Under the pieces are notes generated by a model. It saw only the letters and a list, made by a program, of their open reading frames with translations. It did no database searches and was not told the origin of the DNA. Made by a program: the position numbers and the translations under genes. Positions 11,381-20,647 of a stretch of 64,000 nucleotides of DNA are shown in pieces. Origin of the DNA: Flabesymbios commensalis (taxonomy: Eukaryota > Annelida > Polychaeta > Terebellida > Flabelligeridae); contig OZ024904.1 in assembly GCA_964017125.1 (NCBI GenBank), positions 1,239,152 through 1,303,151 of the forward strand, in the 5' to 3' direction. Positions within the stretch are counted from its first letter, which is position 1. Every line of letters begins with the position of its first letter.

Positions 11381-11420
11381 TTGAACCAATGTTGGTTTCA
11401 TGTTGGCCCAGCGTGTTTAG
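11381..11420. mobile_element. PAL-A half copy
   Basis: TTGAACCAATGTTGGTTTCA and TGTTGGCCCAGCGTG, then breaks into PAL-M-like sequence. Confidence 0.7.
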
Positions 11421-11475
11421 ATTTTCGCGAATTTGTGAAGTCGCGAATTCGCGAATTATCAATTTCGATGATAGT
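11411..11475. mobile_element. PAL-M fragment
   Basis: TTCGCGAATTTGTGAAG, CGCGAATTCGCGAATTATC, the CG-rich interior seen at 39040-39150. Confidence 0.6.
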
Positions 11476-11657
11476 AGCACTATTATAAAAAAAAGTTAAA
11501 TAATAATTAATAATTATACATTACAAATTTCTTCTTGAACATGTAGAAGTACTGTGATTTTTAATTCAAACTGCTGATTTCTTCTTTATGATAAATTATG
11601 CAGGATTCATGAATATGCATGAGAAGTATCATGGTACTAAATGTGTAATGGACAAAA

Positions 11658-11736
11658 GTCAGGCTAATGCTGGGCCAACGTCGTAGACGTTGGCGCAGCA
11701 TTAGCCCAGCATTGGTTCAACCTTGTTTGCTAGGAA
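11658..11736. mobile_element. PAL-A copy, shortened left arm
   Basis: AATGCTGGGCCAACGTCG centre; right arm to CTTGTTTGCTAGG. Confidence 0.75.
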
Positions 11737-11905
11737 TCCATAAGCGAAGCAACCCTTCCGCGCGTGAGGACGAGCTCATGAATATTAATGAGGTGACAAA
11801 TGATAGATAGATATAAAGCAAAACCCGGAATATTAATGTAGCTGTTATAAATCATTCATGGCATAGATACACGACTTGTAAAGATTATATAGACTCAGTA
11901 GGAAG

Positions 11906-12612
11906 GCATGAATGAATAAATGAATGAATGAAAAAATGAATGAATGAATTCCTCTAAGAATGAATGAATGCATAAATGAATGAATGCATGAATGAATGAA
12001 TGAATGAATGAATGAATGAATGAATGAATGAATGAATGAATGAATGAATGAATGAATGAATGAATGAATGAATGAATGAATGAATGAATGAATGAATGAA
12101 TGAATAAATTACTGGATGAATGAATGAATGAATTTCTTGATGAATGAATGAATACATTACTGAATGAATGAATGAATTTCTTGATGAAAGAATGAATACA
12201 CTACTGGATAATGAATGAATGAATTCCTGGATAAATGAATGAACAAATTACCGGATGAATGAATGAATAAATTTCTGGATGAATGAATGAATGAATACAC
12301 TACTGGATAATGAATGAATGAATTCCTGGATGAATGAATGAACAAATTTCTGGATGAATGAATAAACAAATTACTGGATGAATGAATGAATAAATTACTG
12401 GATGAATGAATGAATGAATAAATTACTGGATGAATGAATGAATAAATGACTGAATGAATGAATTCCTGGACGAATGAATGAATACTTTACTGAATGAATA
12501 AATAAATGAATGAATGAATGCCCATTTAAATAAATGGTTGATTGAATAAAGGAATGAATTAATGAATGAATAAATGAATGAATCTATGGATAGATGAATG
12601 ACTGAATTAATC
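11906..12612. repeat. (GAAT)n array with higher-order units
   Basis: Pure GAAT core 11990-12100, then units of 28-40 bp in which GAATGAAT runs alternate with AATTACTGGAT, ATTTCTGGAT or ATTCCTGGAT. Confidence 0.95.
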
Positions 12613-12641
12613 AGTGACTAAATCGATGAAATATTATGATC

Positions 12642-12721
12642 TCAGAAAACACTTGACGTTGACCCAATGTTGGTTTCATGAAATGAAACCAACATTGGGT
12701 CAACTTATTGTGTTTGCTTGT
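12642..12721. mobile_element. PAL-A variant lacking the usual centre
   Basis: GACCCAATGTTGGTTTCATG meets its complement directly at ATGAAAT; the GGGCCA/CGTCGCAGACG core is missing. Right end TTGTGTTTGCTTG. Confidence 0.8.
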
Positions 12722-12987
12722 AACCTTGTAACCGACCGGCGTTTACAAGGTTTTTCTGGTTCAGTTTAGTCTATATGTGCACAGTTGATGTCACCTATAG
12801 CTATGTACAGATACATCAATCCTCGAGGGAGAGTGCCCGACCCATAATGCAGTGCGCGTCCATCGATCACGTGATACTGATGTTATGGTTGACGGGATCA
12901 AGTGGGTTGATTATCATGTGTAGTCCAGTCTCTCACACCTGTACTCTGTCAATACATGGATTCATAGATTCCCCAGCCTACATAAAG

Positions 12988-13255
12988 TCCGGTGGCCGTG
13001 TCTTCCTCTCCGAGGCCGTGGATTGATGTATTTGCATCACCCGAAAAATTCAACATGGCGGCTACTGAGAGCGATTTCGACCCCAAGGTCCGAAAAAATG
13101 TCCATAACTTTTTAATGACTGTGCGACCTCTGAGCTGAGCATGCGGGCATGGAACTGAAATGTTACTGATTCTAAAACTATTTTCGACCTGATTGTTCCC
13201 CCATATATTCAGAAATGATAGTCCAAAGAAATTTCCCACGATCTTGTACGCGGTC
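12988..13255 (+). mobile_element. PAL-O repeat, uninterrupted copy
   Basis: CTCTCCGAGGCCGTGGATTG, AACATGGCGGCTACTGAG, GACCCCAAGGTCCG, GTCCATAACTTTTTAATGAC, GAAATGTTACTGATTC. Matching segments lie at 51308-51763 and, inverted, at 48540-48672. It preserves the TTAA that is occupied by a PAL-E element in the 51 kb copy. Confidence 0.75.
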
Positions 13256-13851
13256 AATCTGTGGCTAAACCTGTTTCAGCCACAGGGGCGAACAGTCCGG
13301 CACTCATCCTTGCTGAGCCAGTATTCTCCTCTCGACCAATCCGAGGCCTAATGTATAGATTTAGCGTAACTACGGGCCCACCTAGCCTCCCTTTTGAATG
13401 TCCTTTATAATCTCCGTGCAAACAACTATAATATAATGACTTGTTCATGAGGCTGTAAATTAATTCCATATTTTATGATTTTTAATTTATATCATTTTAA
13501 ATTTAGCTATATATATCCGTCAGCCAGCATAGGGATGGAGGCATGACTATGTAGTCTGATTGTTCAGCCGTCCGGCCGCATTGCCGTTTATCCATCCATC
13601 CTTCCGTGCGGCCGTATTCGTCGTCCGTCCGTCCGTTTATGCAAAATAAGTATTACCATGATTACAGCCGAGCAATAGTCATCGGCGCATGCGTGGAACA
13701 ACCTTTCTATTTTATGTTCATTTTATGAGACACGTTTTTCAGCTATACAATCATTTTTATGAGACGTCACCCTCATTCAACTATACATCATTATTTTATG
13801 AGGCATTGAATGAAGCTGCATAGTGTGGTGGTCTTGCCTGCCATTCCAACT

Positions 13852-14005
13852 TAACCCTTTAAGCGCTGAATATTTTTGTGAAAAAACGTGGAGACCAAAG
13901 GGTTTTATTCAATTTAAAATTATCATAAATGTCTTAGTTAGCTCTTTCTGATTCATTTAAATACCTGTGTTATGGGTCTTAGATTATTATAAAAATGTTT
14001 ACTCT
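13852..14005 (-). mobile_element. PAL-B tail half
   Basis: TTAACCCTTTAAGCGCTG start, AAATGTCTTAGTTAGCTC, GTGTTATGGGTC. Flanked by a 36 bp direct repeat, AGTGTGGTGGTCTTG plus CATTC, at 13817 and 14014. Confidence 0.75.
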
Positions 14006-14046
14006 ACATAGTCATGATAGTGTGGTGGTCTTGTCTGTCATTCTAA

Positions 14047-14302
14047 ATTAGCCCTTACAGTGCGGGGATCGATTTTAGTCGTCAGAATCTGACGTCTGTA
14101 GACGTCAGATTCTGACGACTAAAATCGATCCCCACACTGTAAGAGTCAACATATTTATAATGATCTTAGCCCCATAACACAGGTATTCAAATGAATCAGA
14201 AAGAGCTAACTAAGACAGTTATGATGATTTCAAATTAAAAAAACCCTTTGGCCTCCAAGGTTAACATAAAAAAAATTCAGCGCTTCAAGGGTAAAATACA
14301 GG
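14047..14302 (+). mobile_element. PAL-B element
   Basis: TTAGCCCTTACAGTGCGGGG to TTCAGCGCTTCAAGGGTAAA, including the stem around GACGTCTGTAGACGTC. Confidence 0.85.
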
Positions 14303-14304
14303 CG

Positions 14305-14375
14305 TTTCGGTCAAGGAAAAGAACGAAATTCAATAAATTCGTAGATTCTAATGTACGACGAGTATATTTAAACCA
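14305..14375 (+). mobile_element. PAL-H fragment
   Basis: GAACGAAATTCAATAAATTC and GTAGATTCTAATGTACGA match the left arm at 63119-63165. Confidence 0.6.
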
Positions 14376-14591
14376 AACATCAGTTCTTTCTTCAAGATTC
14401 ACGATTAATTGGCCTATTCGTCTTTATTAATTCCTCACATTTGGCACAGACTTCTAAAATAGTATAGTATTGCGCTCACAGCTCAATTTTTCAAATGAGT
14501 CTATTTTTTTCAAAAATCTTTAAAAAGTTGTTATCATTTGAAACTGCGGATTTCGTTATAAATTCTATGCGAAGTTTAAATGCATACCACC

Positions 14592-14707
14592 TGAGCCCGT
14601 ATTCTGGTACAAGTTACGATATATCGTAGGCTTAGAATTGGTCGAGATGACCATCTCGACCAATCCGAAGCCTACGATATATCGTAACTTGTACGAGAAT
14701 ACGGCCC
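14592..14707. mobile_element. PAL-I fold-back
   Basis: GCCCGTATTCTGGTACAAG left end and mirrored right arm ending GTACGAGAATACGGCCC. Confidence 0.9.
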
Positions 14708-15550
14708 CTGCTGATGGATGAAATCTTGTATATATAGCGCATGTATCCAGCTGGAAGCTGTTCAGAGCGCTGAACATCGAGAATATCTTAGCACGGCCTG
14801 TTATCATTCAAATTCCAGCTCAGTCTCAATGGTAAAATATTATATGATAATTCAACCGTTTAAGGGCTAAGATGAGACAATAGTAAAATACTACCTGATA
14901 ATTAAGCATAATATGACTCAATAGTAAAACACTACATAGCTGGTAGTAAAGCATTATGAGGGTCCATAGCACGCAATAGTTAAAGGGACCCCTTGGGATG
15001 AGACATTTTCAATGTTGTCAATTTTGAAAATTTAATTTATATGAAGCTATATAGCCTACTGATCTTAACTGAAAAAACGAAAAAGTTAAAAAAAAATTTT
15101 AAACCACTGAAAAAGAGTGAAATAGTTGTATTTCTAGGTCGTATATTGCCATGTAAACAAAACAAGTCAGCAATATTCAGCACTTTAGATCACATATTCC
15201 CACGTATCAGACGGTAAGATCAAACCAGTCACCGCTAATTGGTGTCTCATAGTCAAGACACGGGAGGACACACCTGCAGCACTGATTGTCTACCCAACGC
15301 TGGGCCGATGTCATCAGCATGTGGCCCAATGCTGTGAAAACATTCAATCGTCCTTCAGGCATACAAATAGTTTGTTTGGGTTACTTCTGGTTTCATAGAA
15401 ATGTTAATTAAAAATATTTGTAAAAATATAAAAATTCTGAAAAAAATAAAAACATGATCCGTGGGATACACTACTTCAGTGCGGAACTAAAAACGAAAAT
15501 TGATGTCATCCTAAGGGGCTGCTTTAAATACTATCTCATAATTCAGGGGG

Positions 15551-15802
15551 CTAACCCTTTAAGGCCTGAATTTACCATTGTCATCTTCATCTACTACAAG
15601 CCGCGAATTGCTCTCGCAATTCTCGACTTGTAGTGGATGAAGATGACTTGAAGAGGGTGACAAATTAACAAAAATTGCCATGTATTGGTAACACAGTTTC
15701 ATGGGTATTTTCTTTTTGAAACCTCTAGTCGTAAGAAAACCTATTCAGTTTTTAGGAATGTGAAATGTTGCTTTAATGCATCCTGAGGGCTTAAAGGGTT
15801 AA
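15551..15802 (+). mobile_element. PAL-C element
   Basis: CTAACCCTTTAAGGCCTG to GGGCTTAAAGGGTTAA, hairpin intact. Confidence 0.88.
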
Positions 15803-16129
15803 TATAACTCGATAGTTTTTTTTTTAATAAATGATGCTTCGAATGTATGGAGAATAGTGTGTGGCCCAGAGAATCCACCCGCTAAGACATGGAGCCCTAA
15901 TCAGGAGGTGCAGAGCTGATCGCTGCCTTCTCTATTAACCCCGTCTGCTGCTATATTGTTTCGTGCTATTTTTGATTTATTTAAAGCTGGGATCGCTAAC
16001 GCAAGTCCCAGCTACAATATATAGAAATATATACATGTATTTATGAGAAATAAACATCCCTGTAATGATTTGATTTGATTGACCCCCCCGATAGTGTACC
16101 ATACCCTTTATATTTAGTGGAGTTCAACC

Positions 16130-16600
16130 CTTAAAGCGCTGAATTATATTGTAAAAAAACATCGCAACCGAATGTTTTTTTTCAATTTGAAATCATCATA
16201 AATGTCTTAGTTAGCTCTTTCTGATTCATTTGAATTCTGTGAAACGCAGTGACATCACTCGGTGAAAACAAGGTTATATAACACCCCCTCCCCCATACTT
16301 CATTCTGTGAAACGCTGTGACGTCCCTTGGTGAAAACAAGGTTATATAACACCCCCTCCCCCATACTTCATTCTGTGAAACGCGGTGACGTCACTCGTTG
16401 AAAACAAGATTATATAAGACCCCCTCCCCCATACTTCATTGTATTAGACAGCTCGGTGAAAACAAAGGAGGTCAAGGTCATTGGGTTTCACAGAATACCT
16501 ATATTATGGGTCTACGGCCATTATACTTATTTTTACCATTGCGGGGATCGACTAGACGTCAGAATCTAACGACTAAAGTCGATCCCCGCACTGTAAGGGT
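16130..16600 (-). mobile_element. PAL-B element split by a 260 bp insertion
   Basis: Left piece 16130-16235 (AACCCTTAAAGCGCTGAA to GATTCATTTGAA); right piece 16497-16600 (TACCTATATTATGGGTCTAC to CTGTAAGGGTTAA). Together they match one element, broken at CATTTGAA/TACCTAT. Confidence 0.85.
16236..16496. mobile_element. Inserted element with three 69 bp tandem units
   Basis: Ends are TTCTGTGAAAC and GTTTCACAGAA inverted repeats. Inside, GTGAAACGCAGTGACATCAC to CCCTCCCCCATACTTCATTC is repeated about three times (16237, 16310, 16375). It contains TATATAA motifs in each unit. Confidence 0.75.
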
Positions 16601-16602
16601 TA

Positions 16603-16780
16603 AAGCATTGTGGGGAGTCTCAGTGACCGAAAGGTAGCGTGCTCGACCTCAGACCGCCAGGGCTCGAAGTTCGCGTCCTGTGTCTGGAGGGCAGTGTCAT
16701 CCCATTTATCTCGCCATACCTCAGCCCACATCCGCACAAAGGTGGCCTAAAACCTCATTCATTTCATTTCATTTAATTTG
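16603..16780 (+). mobile_element. Dimeric SINE, 5'-truncated copy
   Basis: Begins in unit 2 (TTGTGGGGAGTCTCAGTGAC) and runs to the ATTCATTTCATTTC tail; unit 1 absent. Confidence 0.85.
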
Positions 16781-17077
16781 TCATTGTGGTTTGAAACTTC
16801 CACGGATATGGGAAATATATAATTTAAAAAAAGAAGACGGAAATGAGGGACTTCCCCTTGTTTTCATGGAAGTCGGTCATCATATCCTGTCAAGGCTTGA
16901 GTGTCTTCCAGCACACCACTCAGACCCGTCTGGGTCCGCTCCAGTAGAGTTATGGAGTCCCATTAGGGCCATATCTGTGATAATAGGTTTTATCGCCATT
17001 TATTTTCCCGTCTTTCCTTTCACATCTGTTACACCCGCATAGAGATGAAGTGGGATGTTATTCTGTATTATTACATT

Positions 17078-17250
17078 GGTCTTAAAAGGTCGTATCGGCT
17101 ACTTTGTTGAGTGGCAGATACGACCCTTTGAGCACGGGGACCGTCTGTAAATCAGAATCTGACGTCTACCTTTTTATACGTCAGATTCTGACGTCTACAG
17201 ACATCAGAATCTGACGTATAAAGACGGTCCCCGCACTGAAAGGGTTAAAT
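17078..17250. mobile_element. PAL-J hairpin fused to PAL-B hairpin
   Basis: AAAGGTCGTATCGGCTACTT to CAGATACGACCCTTT, then GCACGGGGACCGTCTG with two ATCTGACGTCTA-type stems and GGTCCCCGCACTGAAAGGG. Confidence 0.7.
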
Positions 17251-17706
17251 TTTCACCCACCTGAATTTGTGTCGCCAAAAATTTTATATTCGAGCTGGTT
17301 ATAAAATGATTATAGTCATAATTGGCTTTTTTCAGTGATTTATATGGGTCAGTATATTATATTTCCCTGTGAATATTATCAATAATGCCGTCGACTACCG
17401 GGACGATAGGATAAAGTAAACAATATTGACTGATATATTAAACTTGATTTATTAAACTTGATTTATATATTAAAGATGTTTTCTTTGAGATAGTTATCTG
17501 GATCAAACATGAGTTTTTACCCTCTAATGTATCTTAAGTTATCTAACTTAAATCAAATTGAGTCTTGCTTTCAAATAGGTAACACAAATTTGAAAGTTAT
17601 TATCAAAACGGAGGCAAAAAATGTGTTTTAAAATCTAATCGGAAACACGTTCCATCTTCTAAGCGAAACATTTAAAGTAGGTAGAAAAAGAATTTAACAC
17701 GAGTCT

Positions 17707-17778
17707 CCCAGCAGACACGACTACGACGCTGGAACAACGTGAAGCCAACATTGATTCAACGCCTTGTGTTTGCTGTGT
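17707..17778. mobile_element. PAL-A copy with short left arm
   Basis: CCAGCAGACACGACTACGAC to CCTTGTGTTTGCTGTG; most of the left arm lost. Confidence 0.75.
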
Positions 17779-17987
17779 AGTCGTGATTGGGCTTAAATGG
17801 TTAATATGGGTCAATATTTTATATTTGCCGGTGAATGTAATGAATACTGCGGGAGCTCGGACCGCTGACTACGGCTCAGATAACAGAGATTATTCAGGAG
17901 CTTGATTTACAGGGGGAATTATGTAAGGCTTTACGTAATGTATGGCTTTGCCCTCGCCAACGTCCCTATATCAATGGGTGGTAGCTA

Positions 17988-18110
17988 TTTTGTGAAGAAC
18001 TCAATTACGATAGATTCATAGATCCAAATATACTCGGCTATGCGCGCCTCGTAGATTCGGATCTACGAATCTATCGAGTTTCGTTCTTTCTCCTTGACAT
18101 AAAATAAAGA
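17988..18110 (-). mobile_element. PAL-H hairpin
   Basis: GAACTCAATTACGATAGATT arm, GGCTATGCGCGCC centre, GGATCTACGAATCTATCGAG and TTTCGTTCTTTC. Confidence 0.8.
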
Positions 18111-18325
18111 TAGCTGACAACTGCCTCTCATCAGTTTACCGCACAATTTGCGATATTATACTTAAGCATATTATAAAAACAGAACGTTTTAGGTGGTAAT
18201 TGTGACAACAATGATATTATAGATCTTTTCAAACATATTTTTCTCAAATGGAGAGAGAATAATAATATTAGGATACTGTGAGAGATATTGAATCACTGCA
18301 TGTAACCTTTAATATAGTACATACC

Positions 18326-18450
18326 AGTGTGAACCCAGCTGACACGAAACATTTGTATAACGTTTGTACAATGTCGACCCAACGTCTTCGACGTTCGTCC
18401 AAAATTGTACAAATGTCATGCAAAATGTTTTGTGTTTACTGGGAACCCTT
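18326..18450. mobile_element. PAL-A, diverged subfamily
   Basis: Ends CAGCTGACACGAAACATTTG and TTTTGTGTTTACTGGG, but the arms read TTGTATAACGTTTGTACAAT around CGTCTTCGACG, unlike other copies yet still self-complementary. Confidence 0.7.
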
Positions 18451-18784
18451 CTGGAAGGAGGGTCATCTTGGCAGTTAATATTAATCTTGATAAGTGTCCA
18501 CAGATCTAAAGGCACAGTTTTATACAGGTGGGCCCACAACGAGATAGATGGACACGGGACAACGTAACTGATTTAACTATGTAGGAGTCTGGAGAGTTAT
18601 TATCATTGCATGGATCATTGACCTTTCAACAGTTGAATTGTCATGACGATATATATTTATATTGATTAACACTACGAATCTCACATATCATGCATATTGA
18701 ATTATTTGATTAACCGAGCATTAACATGGTTATCATTCATTGATGTTTCTGTTCTCAATTAGTTGTACCATGCGCCATGTGTGT

Positions 18785-18820
18785 ACAGTTAGGGTTATGG
18801 TTAGGGTTAGAGATAGAGTT
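18785..18820 (+). repeat. Interstitial TTAGGG-like tract
   Basis: Degenerate GTTAGGGTTATGGTTAGGG run just outside the PAL-D element. Similar tracts lie at 19457-19485 and 19597-19612, each ahead of one copy of the duplicated PKC exon 3 unit. Confidence 0.7.
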
Positions 18821-18835
18821 AGCATCTAAACCTTT

Positions 18836-19057
18836 TCACTACCATACATGACGGAAATTTCCGTCGTCATTCGTCAATGAACGTAACCATGAAATGACAC
18901 AAATTTTCGTCAAATATATACTACATTTATGTATTTTTCGTCATTTGAAGCTGGAAATTGCGTTAGCAATTCCAGCTTCAAATGACGAAAAATAGAACTC
19001 CTACACCAGTATATCTGGATCCTGGCATGCACCCCGGCCTGGAAGTCAAAGGGTTAA
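18836..19057 (-). mobile_element. PAL-D element
   Basis: CTAAACCTTTTCACTACC to GGAAGTCAAAGGGTTAA. Central hairpin TTTTTCGTCATTTGAAGCTG with its complement around TTGCGTTAGCAA. Confidence 0.88.
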
Positions 19058-19456
19058 CCATTTTTTCTCCAACGACTCTGCGGCTTTTCAAGTTTGATAG
19101 ACGTGGTGTTGTCTGCCTTGGAACACCCGTACACTCTGTACTGCCGGTGATATTACATCCTCGCCGCTACTGGGTTTGGGAGCTTGGTCTGAGGTAAGCC
19201 CCATAGTGAAAAAACCTCACATTTCCTGAGACGTCGTGCGAACCTTTTTTATGGGGTTCCATTTGGCTGTCTGTCGTTTTGGTTCTTATCCGTTACGAGT
19301 AGTGCCTCCTGGTTGTGACTTCCGGCTCCCTGCTTCCGGTAGTCACCGGTATTCGAAATTTGTAGTGTGTGTGTATCGCGTGTGTACCAGTTTTCAGAAT
19401 AAATTAAAAAGAGAAAATTCGCTGCTTCCAGGAGCCGGATTTGTTCGAGTTCCCAT

Positions 19457-19485
19457 GGTTAGGGTTGGGGTTAGGGTTAGAGCTA
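19457..19485 (+). repeat. Interstitial TTAGGG-like tract
   Basis: GGTTAGGGTTGGGGTTAGGG, degenerate telomere-type repeat at the start of the upstream unit of the exon 3 duplication. Confidence 0.7.
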
Positions 19486-19510
19486 GGTTTGGTAATTATA
19501 TATTCGTTTA

Positions 19511-19596
19511 TCATTATCTAATGTTTATTTTTTCTGTTTTTCTGTTGCTTTGTGGTACATAAACATACTACCATGAGTCTGTTGTTGTTTGTGTAT
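19511..19596 (+). repeat. Decayed partial duplicate of PKC exon 3 and its acceptor
   Basis: CATTATCTAATGTT, a T-rich tract, then TTGCTTTGTGGTACATAA and CCATGAGT match the real intron end and first 50-60 bp of the exon at 19640-19735, about 132 bp downstream. The CAG acceptor is gone and the exon part has small length changes, so it should not be spliced. The remainder of the exon is not duplicated. Confidence 0.85.
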
Positions 19597-19672
19597 GGTT
19601 AGGGTTAGGTTTTTGGTTGCACTTTAAGGTTATGATATATTATTATCTAATGTTATCTGTTTCTGTTTTCAG

Positions 19673-19755
19673 TTTGTTGCTTTGTGGTACATAAGCGCTG
19701 CCATGAGTTTGTCTCGTTTGTTTGCCCGGGTGCGGACGAAGGCCCGGATTCGGAT
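19673..19755 (+). CDS. Conventional protein kinase C, C1A/linker exon (83 bp)
   Basis: Second PKC exon in the window, bordered by TTTTCAG and GTAAGT. With the last base of the previous exon it reads [19 protein letters not shown] and then GADEGPDSD. It completes the C1A zinc finger: the second Cys of the CX2C pair, the HX2C of HKRC and the final CX7C spacing are all present, followed by the acidic linker to C1B. In the family C1A binds diacylglycerol and phorbol ester. The 83 bp length matches, from memory, the third coding exon of vertebrate conventional PKCs. The exon ends in phase 0 and joins in frame to 36476. A decayed partial copy of this exon and its acceptor lies just upstream at 19511-19596. 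Confidence 0.96.
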
Positions 19756-19799
19756 GTAAGTACTTTATAATTACCTTACAAATCAACTCATCTGCTGCT

Positions 19800-19990
19800 G
19801 AATTGTTTGTTTCTATTTTAAATTCATTTAAATCTGGAATTGCTAACGCAATTTCCAGCTTCAAATGAAGAAAAATACATCGATAGGAAGGGTATTTCCC
19901 CTGTTCCGGGACAGGGGAAATACCCTTCCTATCTGTGTATTTTTCGTCATTTTAATCTGGAATTGCTAACACATTCACCGGCTTCAAATG
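19800..19990. mobile_element. PAL-D-related sequence with an inserted 50 bp hairpin
   Basis: TGGAATTGCTAACGCAATTT hairpin followed at 19884-19937 by GATAGGAAGGGTATTTCCCC and its exact mirror, then TTTTTCGTCATTTTAATC. Confidence 0.65.
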
Positions 19991-20191
19991 ACGAGCAATA
20001 TTTAGAATATGTGTAACCAATAATTTAGCCTAGAAAAGTGAACAAGGATGAGCGGCAGGTTATCTAGTTGCGAGCAGTAAAATATTGTGTAAATGTATTT
20101 AAAATCCACACCATCAGGTGTTAACTGTATTACATTTCTACAGCGACACGTAGACAATTATTTATTCTGCAGGGTATGTATATTTAATAAG

Positions 20192-20575
20192 CTTGAAGGG
20201 ACATGCCCAGGTCTAAAATCATCAAAAATTCGGTGATTTTATTTTAGCTTAATAATATGACCATATGATGTAAACATGTCCATAGAGTAGAACTGCAAAC
20301 GTTTTTTTAAGTTTTGTGGTGCGCATTCATCAGTTAGGCTAGATATAGAGACGAAATTCCTGATTTCTAATTATTGACAGCCATCGCAAAAATAAGAAAT
20401 ACGGGAATTTCGTCTCTGTATCTAGCCTAACTGGTAAGTGCGCAGCACAAAAATTAAAAAAACTTTTGCAGTTCCAGTCTATGGACATGTTTACATCATA
20501 TGATCATATTATTAAGCTAAAATAAAATCACCGATTTTTTTAAAGATTTTAGACTTGGGCATGTCCCTTTGAGTG
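20192..20575. mobile_element. PAL-G fold-back, about 380 bp
   Basis: Arms of about 180 bp: AAGGGACATGCCCAGGTC, CCATATGATGTAAACATG, GTTAGGCTAGATATAGAGAC, then AATTATTGACAGCC as loop and the mirror arm ending GGGCATGTCCCTTT. Confidence 0.92.
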
Positions 20576-20647
20576 TTAAGATTATGTGAGTTATCTGCTA
20601 TTTATGTAAGGATTGTTAAAGGCTGGTAAGGATTGGTAATATTTGAT

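Larger units (their letters stand above)
3082..19672 (+). other. PKC intron 2 (about 16.6 kb)
   Basis: Runs from GTAAGT at 3082 to TTTTCAG before 19673. Content is repeats only. Stretches with nothing I can name: 3082-3590, 5030-5437, 5554-5825, 7309-8180, 9976-10790 (very AT-rich), 13255-13815, 14710-15550 (mostly), 17250-17705, 19058-19450. Confidence 0.88.
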
